A stretch of 64,000 bases of DNA from NCBI GenBank assembly GCA_012931725.1, contig CM022951.1:3041111-3105110 (forward strand), given 5' to 3'. Shown here piece by piece: positions 46,637 through 57,611 of the stretch (positions within the stretch are counted from its first letter, which is position 1; each line of letters starts with the position of its first letter). Below the pieces are notes generated by a model. That model searched no databases and had not been told where the DNA came from. It worked only from the letters and a program-made list of their open reading frames with translations. A program made the position numbers and the translations under genes. Source of the stretch: Litsea cubeba (Eukaryota; Streptophyta; Magnoliopsida; Laurales; Lauraceae).

Positions 46637-47233
46637 ACTTCTATTTGGCCATTTCTTCTCTACTTCAAATAATTCCGGTTCGATTTCGTTTGGCAATTTA
46701 CTACTTAAAGCAAAAGTAATGTAAATCATCAAATCAAGAGAAAATAAAATATAAGGGGGTTATGATGGTATTTTACCTTTAGTGGATTGGTAGAGAATCT
46801 TTTTAATTTTTTGTGTAAAAAATGAGTGTTTTTTTTGTCTTTTAGTGGAAAAGGAGGTTGCTTTTTAACTTTTTTTTAGATGCGTACTTTTGATGTGACC
46901 TGTTATCTGAAAAATGACGGCTTTACATTACTTTTACTAATGTAGTAAATTGTCAAACAACGCCCCGAAGGAGTAACACTGTATTTCAATTGAAGGAAAT
47001 AGCCAATTACTCAAACTCTTAAGGATCATACTCAATAACTAACATGGGTTGATCGTTTTAAAGTGAGAAAAGTGGTCTTCTAGCTCGCGCAATTTCAAAA
47101 TGTTCAATTTCATGGCATTTTTTCTATATCATTTTGTCTTTGTAGGACTTTGAATAATATGTTTAGGCATTTTGACCGCATTTCATGTGAGACCCTCAAT
47201 GCATTATTTACTATGTAGTGTTGCTTGGCGTGG
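46637..47233. other. MITE-like segment, no gene
   Basis: 46688-46968 has inverted ends of GTTTGGCAATTTACTAC type and internal similarity to 21474-21774, so a degraded MITE is likely. The rest is unassigned. Confidence 0.45.
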
Positions 47234-47241
47234 GTTGTGGG

Positions 47242-47597
47242 AATGAATGTAAATGGGTCCCGATTCTCTGATTACCCGGAGATTCCGACCCTTTAAAAAT
47301 CGGGTCTGAGTCCTTATTTAGGCCCCGATAAGTAAATGAGTCCGAGTCCGGTTCCACCTTGGTTCAGACCCGTGGACCCGAGGCCCGACATATTACCTCA
47401 ATTTTCGAAAATATTTCCCAAAAACTATAATTTTTTTAATATCATTCTCTACCTAGACCCGGACTCAGATCCAGACCCGTCACATATATGGTTCTAGCTC
47501 CGGTTTCGGATCCGGATCTGGTTCCACCTTCTCCTTAACAATTCTGGTTCCGAGTCCACCGTAGACCCAAATCGGAACAGACCCGTTTACAACCCTA
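47242..47597. mobile_element. hAT MITE, GTAAATGGGTCC family, copy 1
   Basis: 356 bp with perfect 8-bp duplication GTTGTGGG (47234-47241, 47598-47605). It contains GTAAATGGGTCCCGATT and, at the right, CCCGTTTACAACCCTA. The interior shares GACCCG, CCGGACTCAGA and GGTTCCACC blocks with 52487-52854. Confidence 0.82.
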
Positions 47598-47605
47598 GTT
47601 GTGGG

Positions 47606-48340
47606 ATTGTAATTAATGGGGTATACCTAGGGGTGAAAATCTGGTTGAAGACCGGGCCCAGTCGTGCCCGGGCCGGGCCAACATGGCCCATGATAAATAT
47701 GTGGGCCAGTTATTTCCGATGGGCAGAGGTCAGAAAAGATTCTCCATGAAAAATGACTCTTTCTTATTTCATGAAACTAGTTTTCCGCACTGCCTCACAA
47801 ATGTCCACCCGACTCACTGGCACATTTTAATTGCCCTATACCTGTTCGTTCAAATTTTAAAAAAATTTCTTGCACCAGTCCCTCAACAAGCAATAGAGCA
47901 ATAATGTTCATTATATTGTCATCTTTCCGTTCATCAGCAAGCACGCTCTCCATTCTTCACCTACACGCGGGGCCCACAACTATCTACTTTGCACAAGTCA
48001 CGAGCTTTGAGAAAAATAAAAATATCTACTTGGACAGTTGGACCCACCCAATCTCCTTCACGTGGATTCGGATTTCGGGCTCGGCTTCAGCTCCAGCTTC
48101 CAGGTGATGGACCACAAAAAAAATACAAGACAAAAATATTGGAGGACACGTGTCGCACTCACAGTAACTTTAGGGGGACGAATAGAAGTCGGGAGATAAA
48201 TTTAAATTGAGGTCTGCTCGCATTGTTTCCGCTGGTGCTCGAGATGGTTGCTCGCGTACCTGTGTACATCTCCACCATTTCAAGTGCTAATACCATCGAG
48301 TATGTATTGCAGTGGCCCACCATGTGGCACTTTGATATAT
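47606..48340. other. No gene seen
   Basis: Contains a further GGGCCCGG-rich patch beginning TAGGGGTGAAAATCTGG (47627-47710) that looks like one end of a hAT-like element without a visible partner. Otherwise unassigned. Confidence 0.45.
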
Positions 48341-48371
48341 ATATATATATATAGGGAGCTGTTCACCCGAG

Positions 48372-48400
48372 CTGCAGCTTAGTTTTAAACTAAGCTGCAG
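48372..48400. repeat. Perfect 14-bp hairpin
   Basis: CTGCAGCTTAGTTT and AAACTAAGCTGCAG, complementary arms with a one-base loop, just after an AT dinucleotide run (48334-48353). Confidence 0.9.
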
Positions 48401-48469
48401 TGTGCCAACTGCCCGTGTGCCATCGAGAGAGAGTATTCGCTGATCAAGTGGCCCGCCAAAAATTTCATT

Positions 48470-48912
48470 CCCTCTCCTCTCCATCCCTAATCGCTCTCTC
48501 TGCCTTTCAAAAAACAAACGAATGTCTCCCAGCGCCTCTCTCTCTCTCCCATCGTCTCTCTCCCTCTCCCAGCGCCTCTCTCTCTCTCCCATCGCCTCTC
48601 TCTCTCTCCCTGCGCAGATCTCCCTCTCTCTCCCTGCGCAGATCTCCCTCTCTCTCCTCCATCGAATCCCTCTCCTCTCCCTCGCGACGCTCTCTCTCTC
48701 TCCCTCTCCTCCTCTCTCTCTCTCTCTCTCTCTCCCCTCTCCTCCTCTCTCTCCCTGCGCAGATCTCCCGCCCTCTCTCTCCCTGCCAGATCTATCTCCC
48801 TCTCTCTCTCCTCCATCGAATCCCTCTCTCTCTCTCCTCGCCTCTCTCTCTCTCTCTCCCGCTCTTCTATCTCTCCCTGCGCAGATCTCTTTCTCTCTCT
48901 CCATCCAGCGAA

Positions 48913-48947
<35 letters not shown>

Positions 48948-49100
48948 GCGCGTCTCTCTCTCTTCCAGCGAAACACTCTCTCTCTCTCCTCTCCACGCGT
49001 CTCTCTCTCTTCCAGCGAAACACTCTCTCTCTCTCTCTCCCTGCGCGTCTCTCTCTCCCAGCGACTGTCTCCCTCCCTCGATCGCAGCGACTCTCCCAGC
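48470..49100. repeat. 600-bp CT-rich polypyrimidine tract
   Basis: Almost uninterrupted CT repeats with irregular inserts (GCGCAGATCTCC, CCAGCGAAACAC, CATCGAATCCC) that recur several times. The long overlapping reading frames on both strands (Ser/Leu-rich one way, Arg/Glu-rich the other) come from the dinucleotide repeat and are not genes. Confidence 0.92.
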
Positions 49101-49378
49101 GACTCTTAGAGGCGACGAAGACTCGATGAATAATTAGTGAGGGTGTCCCGCTTCTTCGAGAACTGACTATTCTCCCAAGCACGTGAAGTCCTTGCCTCTC
49201 CCCATGCACTGAGTAAATCAAGCTTTTGCCTGGGCCCATGTTATTTAATACACAAGAAACTTCTGTCTAGATAATAGATTAGATGGTAGCCCATCTGCAG
49301 CCTAGCTTGAAACTTTTTTTTATTCTACATTATTATTATTTTTTATTAATTTTGTATTATTATTTAAGGAACTGGTTG

Positions 49379-50250
49379 AGAGAAATGCATTAAATCGCGC
49401 AGCAAGAAACAATTACAATAGTTCCCATGGTTCAAAATCTTTTGCAGCACATCGGCAAGGACTGGTATATAATTTTCTCATTACTTATGTGAATTCTTTT
49501 TTATTTATGTTTATCATTTTAACTCAAAATATTATTATAGGTCAATCCCAATACTAGTCAATTCCTTGGTGACATTGAGTTTCACAGACTCATGTACATT
49601 AACCACCAGACAGGACGTTGGTGTGACCCCCGAGCAGAGCAGGACTACGTGAGTATAGTAATTAATTTCAATTCTTATATAAACGATTTTTTTAACAATT
49701 TAAATAAATTTTATATACACTTTTTATAACTCTATATATATAAATTGCAAAATGATATGTTGGTGCTTAAGGATTCACAATCTCAGAACTCTGATGCGGA
49801 GTCTATTGGTCAAAGTCAGCAAGTTCTCACTGAAGAAGAGATAGTTCAAAAGGTTCGCAAGCCTCGTCCGGATACATCAAAGGGAGAGGAAGAATTGTGA
49901 AAGGATCGTCCAGTTCTAGTGGGGGACAACTAGAGATTGCCGAGGTCCAGGAGCTTAAGAACAAGGTTGCAACATATGAGGCCCAAGTTAACACATATAA
50001 GAATGAAGTTAACACCTATCTAAACCAACTTGCATTATGTACGGCCTACATCCAACAACTAACCGCTCAACTTAACATGCAATTCCCTGGACAATTTAAT
50101 CAACTTGATCCAAGTACTCTATTTCCTCCACCTCCGCCGCCACAATACCTCCGGGCTCTTCGTGAAGTGATGATAATGATGATGATGTTTATTATCCAGA
50201 GATGCCAAGAAACCCTCATTAGACTACTATATTTTAGACTTTTAACTTGA
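49379..50250 (+). pseudogene. Plant En/Spm-type transposase-associated gene, 3' exons
   Basis: Exon pieces: 49379-49464 (VERNALNRAARNNYNSSHGS), 49541-49648 (FLGDIEFHRLMYINHQTGRW then CDPRAEQDY) and about 49751-50250 (SDAESIGQSQQVLTEEEIV, a Ser-rich linker, a coiled-coil-like ELKNKVATYEAQVNTYKNE and a Pro run). This resembles the C-terminal half of the Ptta/En/Spm transposase_24 family, the second protein of CACTA elements. There is one frameshift near 49880, and the last acceptor reads AA instead of AG. N-terminal exons are absent. Confidence 0.75.
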
Positions 50251-50516
50251 TGTTTATGGCTTTATCTTTTAGACCTCTATTTTTATATTTTAGTGTTTGA
50301 TCTGATATATTTGGTTTGTAATATGTTTGATAATATTTGATCTGATATATTTGGTTTGTAATATTAATTCTATATTTAAAATAATAATAACTAGATATTT
50401 AAAACTAAATTAAAATGACTAAAAAAACTAAATTAAAATTTAATTTAATATAATAATAAAACGGTTCCAATAACTATTGGAGACGTGGTTTTTTTTTTTT
50501 TTAAAATAATAAATAT

Positions 50517-50775
50517 AAAGTTACCGACGCCATTGGCGTCGGTAACTTTAAACAAAAAACTGTCAGTCGATGGGTGTTCTTTTTGGGAAGGTTACCGACG
50601 CCCGTGGCGTCGGTAAGTTTAATTTAGACTTGCTGACATAGTGAACGCGTCGGCAAGTATATTTACCTACGTTTTCTTCCCTACGCCACAGTTAGCATCG
50701 GTAAATTTATTTACCGACACCTTTTTAAGTTTACCGACGCGTTGACTGTGTCGGTAAACTTCAGTTTTGTAGTAG
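50517..50775. repeat. CACTA subterminal palindromic repeats
   Basis: 50517-50549 is a perfect palindrome with 16-bp arms (AAAGTTACCGACGCCA). A second, GGTTACCGACGCC...GGCGTCGGTAA, follows at about 50589-50617, then single units at 50645-50775. Confidence 0.88.
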
Positions 50776-52478
50776 CGGGGCAAGTGGCTCAAGGAGAAAG
50801 CACAAGTTTGAAACCGCAACCTCCGGTTCATAAGCTATGGTCTTAGCCAACTGAGTTTGTTCAATTATGTGATTTAAAAAAAAAAAATTTCCTAAGCAAG
50901 ATATCTTAAAACACAATCCATTAAAATATTTAATGATACTCCCATCACTTTTGATGAATAAACTCGTTTTCCATGACATCCATTCCTTGTTCAAAATATT
51001 TAAAAGAAAATATTTTTTCAATGCATGTATAATAATCTATATCCAAGACATTCTTATTAGAACAATGGTTGGGTTTGAGTTGATGGATTAGAAGTAGAAA
51101 TAGGGAGGATTTTCTCCTACAAGCAAATTGCAAGTGCAATCCAGCACCATGGGCTTACTTTTGACCATTGCAGCTCTTTTCACTCTTATCCCACTCCCAC
51201 CCCCAATGATTTGCCTCCATCCTAATTTTATGCTCATCAAGCCTTTACTAACCATTGGATTGAATCTTAAAAAAAAAAAGAAAGGCTATTAAATCAAGGG
51301 GTGGGATAATTTAATGGGACTGATTTTTTGCATGGCCCTTATTCATAAAGAGACATTTTTATCCGTCTTAACCTCAATGATAAGAAAGTGTCCAAGTGGT
51401 TGATCGCTTATGCATAAAATCATGTGGTCTATTTGTAGATGAAAATCTCCTGTATGACTAGTGGCACCTAATATTAAGTGACTTCTATACCTTTTATATT
51501 GATTATTAATTAATTGAATTAAGAATATTTAAATTACTTACTGGCATATTTAAGCAATTTGATCTCCTTTAATCCAAATAAATTTGTAAAATAAAATTTC
51601 AATATACTAAGAAAATGCTTTGGTTTTTTATTCCCCTCGACGAACAGTGTTTCCTTCCCCAATTATGCTTAAATACCAATTTATCTCTTATAATATCCAG
51701 TTTCTTCAACTGGGTTAGTTCTCACAACATTCAATTCCTATCATTGAAAGTCAAAATTGGTAAGTAGGGAGAATTAAATGCAAAACCTTCGCTATAATAT
51801 AATAATAATTTGAAACTGGTTGTATAGCAAGGGCCTACCTAGATAGTAAATGTGTAATGACATGTACTCTAACTAGCAAGAAAGGTCTGCGCTAAGCTTG
51901 GAAAATATATGTATCTATATTCAAATTGATTGCTTTCTTTGAAATATCATTGATAAAAATAAATCACTAATAAAGGCCCGAGGCAAAAAAAAAAGAAGTA
52001 ACTATATTCATATTTGGTATTTCGGAAAAGTATTATTGATAAAAATAAATTAAAGATAGAGAATGTAAAAAAGAGAAATAAATAAAAATATCTTCCTATG
52101 GAGTCAGAGGGAGAAAAAACATTGGTAATATAGAAGGTTTCCTTCTTAGATTTGAAAGAATGCTTATTGTGTATTGATTTGAATTTGAAAAACTACATTT
52201 TGTGTTTTTAGACAAGGATTGATGTTGGCACCACATTATAGAACCGATGAGATTATATAATGAGATTTTTAGGAATTGGGGTGAGATTCCTAAGATTAAG
52301 GTTTGAAAATCTCTTTTGAATATGGATTGAGTCCAAATCTAACTTCTTTCAGGGCTCCATATTACTTATATATATATATATATATAGTTGAAAAGTCAAG
52401 AAAATAAGGGAGAATGGAAGGGAAAACAAGTAAGGAATAGTGGTTTTGGAGCCATAGGGCCAAGACTTGCTGAAACGC
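50776..52478. other. No gene seen
   Basis: 1.7 kb AT-rich sequence with an AT dinucleotide run at 52368-52386. No reading frame or element ends that I could support. Confidence 0.6.
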
Positions 52479-52486
52479 CATGCTAG

Positions 52487-52854
52487 TAGGGGTGTAAATG
52501 GGTCCCCGATTATCCAATTGCTCCGTGGTTTCGACCCGTCAAACATCGGGTTTGGATCCTTATTTAAGCCCCGATGAGTAAATGGGTATGTTTTTGGGTC
52601 CTTTTTTTGGAGCCGTGACTTAAACGGGTCTGTTTTTTTATTTTGACCCTTAGACCCGAGACCTGACATGTTACCTTAATTTTTGAGAATCTATAAAAAA
52701 ACTAGGTTTTTTTCCATATTATTTTCTTACCTAGATCCGGACTCAGACCCGTCCCATATACGGTCCCGGTTCCGGAACCAAGAAAGCGGTTCCAAAAAAT
52801 ATTCTGATTCCACCTCCTCATTAACAAACCGGAACCAATACATTTACATCCCTA
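52487..52854. mobile_element. hAT MITE, GTAAATGGGTCC family, copy 2
   Basis: 368 bp starting TAGGGGTGTAAATGGGTCC and ending with the complement of TAGGGATGTAAATG. The flanking 8-mers CATGCTAG / CATACAAG match at 6 of 8. It is diverged from copy 1 at 47242-47597. Confidence 0.8.
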
Positions 52855-52994
52855 CATACAAGGCCAATTCTAGCACCAGGTGCCATGAAATGCAAGAACT
52901 AGCCCGAGCACCATGTAATGCAAAAAATTGTTGCACAGGAGATGGTAGTATGAGGCTGATAAACCAGACTCAAGAAACTATAATGTAAAATTTT

Positions 52995-55095
52995 GGGGCA
53001 TTTGGCGGAAGGTCCCTCATCATTGCGTTTTATAGCCTAGGGTCCAAGATAGTTTCCTGTTGAGGCGGCAGTCCTGTTTTAAAACTGACACTAGTCAAAA
53101 AGACAAAATTACCCTCTCTATACGTCAGCAAACACGCTCCGCCTAAAAATATTTCAGGCCGTCATACTATCCGCAACGTAAGCAATTATCTAAGTTTGCT
53201 CTGACTTTATCAAGCTTGCTGTGAATTTATCTAAGCTTGTTCTCAAGTTGTCTTAGTCTGATATCAATTAAAAGGACTTTAAATGAGTTTGTCTATATAT
53301 TACATGATTTTATTTGAGTTTGATTTTTAATTAACTGCGTTTGCATGCTATTAATCAAATAGGGTTCCAAGTAAAATTATCTGACCGTGACACGATTTTA
53401 TCTGATTTTCTTCTGAATGTATCTGAGATTCTTATAAAATAAAATGAGTTTGGTATGAAATTAAATGGATTTCGCATGATTTTATTTTACTTTGAAATGT
53501 ATTCAACTTTATTTTAAATGAGTTTTTCTGAGTTTGCTGTGAATTTATCTGAGTTTTGTATAAGTTATCAGATATTGGCATGAAGTTATCTGACTTTAAA
53601 TTAAAGTTATCTCTGTTTTGTATGAATTTATATAAGTTTGATATGAATTTATCTGTATTTGCTGTGAATTAATTTAAGTATGATATGAATTAACTTGGAT
53701 TGAGGTGAATTTATCTGAATTTGAAATTAATTTATCTAAGTTTGTTGTGCATTTATATTAATTTGATGTGAGTTTCTATGAATTTATCTAAGTTCGAAAT
53801 CATAACCAATTTACAAAAAAGTTATGTCCCATTAATATAAATTTATCTGTATTTGATATAAAATTATCTAACTAGATTAGGTTTGGTTTGAATAGATTTA
53901 GTTTGAATTTATCTGAGCTTGATATGAAATTATTTGACTTTTACATGTATTTATCTAAGCTTTATGTAAAATTATCTTAGTCAATGATCAATTAAATAGG
54001 ACTTTAAATGGATTTATCTGTATATTACATGATTTTTCTGAGTTTGATTTCAATTTAACTACGTTTGTTATTAATTAAACAAGGTTTCAAATGAATCGAT
54101 TTTCTCTGAGTTTTTACGGAGTTTATCAAAGTTTCTTATGAAATAATGAGTTTGGTATGAAATTAAATGGATTTCACATGATTTTATTTGACTTTAAAAT
54201 GTATTCAACTTGGTTTTAAATGAGTTTTTTTTTAGTTTGCTGTAAATTTATCTAAATTTTGTATGTGTTATCTGACTTTGACATGATGTTATCTGTGTTT
54301 GGTATGAATTTATTTAAGTTTGATATGAATTTATTTGTGTTTGCTTTGAATTAATCCGAGTTTAATACGAATTAAGTGAATTTATCTGAGTTTACTGTGA
54401 ATTTATCTAACTTTGATGTGAACTTATTTGACTTTGGCATGAATTTATATTAACTTATCTGTGTTTGAAGTCATAACTAGTTTGAAAACAAGTTATGTTA
54501 CTTCGATATGAGATTATCTAACTAGATTTGGTTTGGTTTGACTAGATTTAGTTTGAATTTATCTAGTTTTGATAAAAAATTATCTGAATCTAATATGAAA
54601 TTATCTGTTTTTGAAGTGAATTTAAATAAATTTGTTATGTTTTTATTTGACTTTACTTTGGACTGGGATGAGTTTGATATCAATTTATCTGAGTTGCATA
54701 TGTATGTGGATAGCCAAAAGCACCCAAAGGAGAGAAGAGGAAAAAAAAAAAAAAAAAAAGCAGCACCAAGCAAGCCACGCTAGGCAAAATTTCATCAATT
54801 GTCGTTCTCTCCAATTTAAAACTTAAAATTTTGTTTGAAAACTCATCTTACTACATTTGAATTGGAAAATAATCTAGGAAAGACAGTGAGTTAGAGCTAA
54901 AACACAGATTTAAATTGCATGACACCCATTTAAATGGTTATAAGGGCAAATGAGTCATAAAAAATCTGATGTCACATGCTTAGGGACCACCCCCTAAATT
55001 AATCCCATGCGCAAGGGACTCTAGGCCTTAAACATTAATGCTCTGTTATAGAGATTTTATAACACGGTATTGAGGGATCTCTCCCTAATTTACCC
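52995..55095. mobile_element. Array-bearing MULE-like element, copy 3
   Basis: The left end is GGGGCATTTGGCGGAAGGTC; the right end, read inward, is GGGTAAATTAGGGAGAGATC. A perfect 9-bp duplication TAAAATTTT flanks it (52986-52994, 55096-55104). It is 2101 bp. Most of it is the drifting TTTATCTGAG-type array (53190-54715). The ends match those of 38044-41897 in the opposite order, so it lies inverted relative to that copy. Confidence 0.78.
53190..54715 (+). repeat. TTTATCTGAGTTT degenerate array, copy 3
   Basis: Some 60 or more units of about 20-26 bp, consensus near GAATTTATCTGAGTTTGATAT, strongly drifted. It also has a larger-scale duplication: 53270-53530 and 54000-54245 share GGACTTTAAATG, ATTACATGATTTT and GAGTTTGGTATGAAATTAAA in the same order. 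Confidence 0.85.
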
Positions 55096-55109
55096 TAAAA
55101 TTTTCCCTT

Positions 55110-56815
55110 AACTTGTGTTTGGATAATTTATTGAGAAATAATATAAAGTAAATGTCAAATTAGTGACAAAAGTAATGACTGTGTAAAGGAAAGAGTATAG
55201 TTTTCCTTAAAGTATAAATACGTTTGTTCTTATGAGGCTACAGTAATATAAAGTGATGAAAAGTCAACAAGTGGTAAAGTAACACCTTACTTGTATTTTT
55301 ATATAGTAATTTTTTTGGCTAGTAAAGCAAAAGTAAAACTTTCTGATGGCTGGTATTTTGCCTTTTCACCTAAGGTAAACCTTTAACATGTTTAAATAAT
55401 TTACTAAGAAAGTAATATAAAATAAATATTAAACTAACTAAAAAGGTATTGGTAGTATAAAAGAGAATCTTGAGGTAAAGTAGTCTCAAGTGATTAGATG
55501 ATAAATAAGTCAACAAGCGGTAGAGCAACCACTTTACCTATATTTTATAGAGTTGGATACTTGGCAGCTGGTAAAGTAAAAGTAAAATATTTTGGCAACT
55601 AGAACTTTATTTTCCAAATACAAACAAAGTAAAATTCTACTTCCCACACATTTCACTTTATCTCTTGAAAACAAATTATTGCCTATGCTTATTATGGTAA
55701 TTTATTAACAAAACAATGTAAAATAAACATTAAATCAGTGGAAAATGTAATGGATGAGTAAAAGAGAGCTATTCTTTCCAGTATGGTAAAATCTCATTTT
55801 TGTTTCCTTGAGGTAAAACAATATGAAGCAAGAGGAGAAGTTTCTAAGCAGTATAAAGCAACAACTTATTTGAGTTTCTAATGATAAAACTTTGTACGTA
55901 GTTGCTCGTAAAGTAAAAAGAAAAAAAAAATTACAACTTGGATATTATATTCCCACTTCTCATGACCTACCAAATATCAATAAAGTAAATCCTCACCAGG
56001 GCCGGCCCCAAGGGGCAGGCGGGAGAGGCCGCTGCCTTGGGCCCCCAATAATGTATCAAAAATTTTAGGGCCCCATATTATTTTATGGTATTGTATATAT
56101 ATGTGTAAATACTTTAGTCCTAATATGTAAATTGAAAGGCCTAAATTAATAACACATGTGTGTAAATATTTAGCCCAATAAATAAATTAAAAGGCCCCAA
56201 TATTAAGGCCCACCTTATTTAAAATAACCGTTATTAAAAAGCCAAACTTAAGGCCCACCACCATACCACCATAGATAAAGAATACGTTAAAGTCAAACAT
56301 GGGCCCACCACTAAAAGATAAGACCACCAAACTTTCAGGCTTTCCTCATTTCTCCGTGAGCATCAGCAAAACTTGATTATATAAGTTTGATAGTGGACTT
56401 TGCAGCTAAAATTGCGAGAGATCTTGTTTCAGTAATACCTTTTTTTTTTTTTTTGTTCTAGGTTTATTAGCCCTTGATTTTTGGAAGGGAATGGTGGCGT
56501 GTGAATGTAGGGCTTTTGGCCAGGGTGGTAGTTAAAAGACTACATTGTGCTTGATCCTTGTGATTAATATATGCCTCCCTCGGTGATGTAGGCAGTCCTA
56601 AAGTTATTTGGATGTAGTACTTTTTTGTATAAAAAATATCAATTTTTTGTTTAGAAATTATAATGAATTAATTTTTTTTAAAACTACTTGTATAAGGGCC
56701 CCATTTTTTAGAGTTCGCCCTTGGGCCCCCTAAACGTCGGGGCCGGCCCTGATCCTCACAACTGAAATTACTTCCCCACACATTTTACTTTACCTCCAGT
56801 AAAACAAACACAAAA
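55110..56815. repeat. Three-copy ~280-bp tandem repeat
   Basis: Blocks TTTATTGAGAAATAATATAA (55128), TTTACTAAGAAAGTAATATA (55410) and TTTATTAACAAAACAATGTA (55701) start similar ~280-300-bp units that each continue through AGCAAC-ACTTA and GTAAAGTAAAAGTAAAA. The third is split by the hAT element at 55997-56751. Confidence 0.75.
55997..56751. mobile_element. hAT-like element with perfect duplication
   Basis: 755 bp, 13-bp inverted ends CAGGGCCGGCCCC and identical 8-bp duplications ATCCTCAC (55989-55996, 56752-56759). The subterminal zones contain TTGGGCCCCC in both orientations. No coding. The clean ends and flanks suggest a recent insertion. Confidence 0.93.
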
Positions 56816-57119
56816 AGAGAGTTTTACATGAGAGACTTCATGTTTTCACTCGTAGAAGAAATACAATGTACATATAAAAAAAAAAAAAACAGAAGTAAAA
56901 ACACATAAGAGAGACATCATACTTTGTAGTCAAACATAAGTCATACAATGATACAAACATAATAGGGCGAGCAACATCATGTATGGGTAGCTCGCGAGCC
57001 ATGATAACAAATAACCGACAAACCCTACCAGGTGAAGGCTGAAATAATCCCGCCTTCCGTATTTCAAAACTGCCCTTGACTGGCCTCCATATTCCCCATT
57101 TTTTCCCTCCCTTTCCCAT

Positions 57120-57248
57120 TTCTTCCCGCCTCCACTACCTCTCCTTAAAACCTTATTACCTCTCTCTCTCACATTCTCAAATCTCATCTCATCTCTCTAG
57201 CCCCCAAAACTACCCATCTCTCTCTCTTTTCCACTCAGTGAGTCAGTC
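57120..57248 (+). promoter_or_regulatory. Leader of the 57249 gene
   Basis: A CT-rich stretch (ACCTCTCTCTCTC, TCTCATCTCATCTCTCTAG) runs up to the ATG, the usual look of a plant 5' UTR and pyrimidine patch. No clear TATA box. Confidence 0.4.
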
Positions 57249-57611
57249 ATGAATCGGAGAGTCCGTAGCCCTACCAAAGCATCATCAAAGAGAGAGGAAA
57301 GGCTGAGGCTCCAGAAATATCTCAAACCAGGCGCACTCGCCCAACTCAGAGACTCCAGAATGCACTCAAGAACCCTAAAACGCGACCTCCAGATCCCCAT
57401 CTCTCCCTCATCTGCTTCACCAGCAACAGATCTGCTCGCTCACATCGCGGCGATCGACGGCTTGCCTTTCCTCGCGGCCAGGATCTACGGCCCACGTTTC
57501 CCCCAGCGCAAGAAGCTCGTCGCGGTGAAGTCCGTGTTCATGCTCAGGTCATCTGAGTCTGCAGAATCTCTCTTGGACTTGTCAAATAATGATATTGTTG
57601 TTGCTCATTGA
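57249..57611 (+). CDS. Small plant protein of unknown function, 120 aa
   Basis: An uninterrupted ORF with the highest coding-like GC in the right half of the window. It starts MNRRVRSPTKASSKREER, has a basic Arg/Lys-rich N-terminal half (YLKPGALAQLRDSRMHSRTL), a Ser/Pro linker (PISPSSASPATDL) and a C-terminal part with IAAIDGLPFLAARIYGPRF and RKKLVAVKSVFMLRSSESAE. No signal peptide or membrane segment is apparent; the basic start could be a nuclear or organellar signal. The ATG follows a CT-rich leader and is the first in frame. I do not recognise the family. Later spliced exons are possible but not supported. It is the only other plausible host gene here. Confidence 0.7.
   Translation: MNRRVRSPTKASSKREERLRLQKYLKPGALAQLRDSRMHSRTLKRDLQIPISPSSASPATDLLAHIAAIDGLPFLAARIYGPRFPQRKKLVAVKSVFMLRSSESAESLLDLSNNDIVVAH

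Larger units (their letters stand above)
49379..50775 (+). mobile_element. CACTA (En/Spm) element, 3' end
   Basis: The right terminus is CAGTTTTGTAGTAG (50762-50775), the complement of a CACTA-type end. The last 260 bp hold repeated TTACCGACGC / GCGTCGGTAA words in both orientations, typical CACTA subterminal repeats. Upstream is the 3' part of a transposase-associated gene. The left end was not found within 1 kb of the coding part; the CT-rich tract may belong to it. Confidence 0.8.

Noticed and set aside
47627..47720. Complete hAT element beginning TAGGGGTGAAAATC
   Set aside because: Only one end is visible and no flanking duplication could be found.
48287..49239. Long overlapping reading frames on both strands (195 to 250 codons)
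   Set aside because: They are produced by the CT dinucleotide tract: Ser/Leu/Pro one way and Arg/Glu/Gly the other, with no domain or leader.
54522..54783. Open frames on both strands with Asn/Lys/Ser bias
   Set aside because: They are translations of the TTTATCTGAG-type array and a poly-A run.
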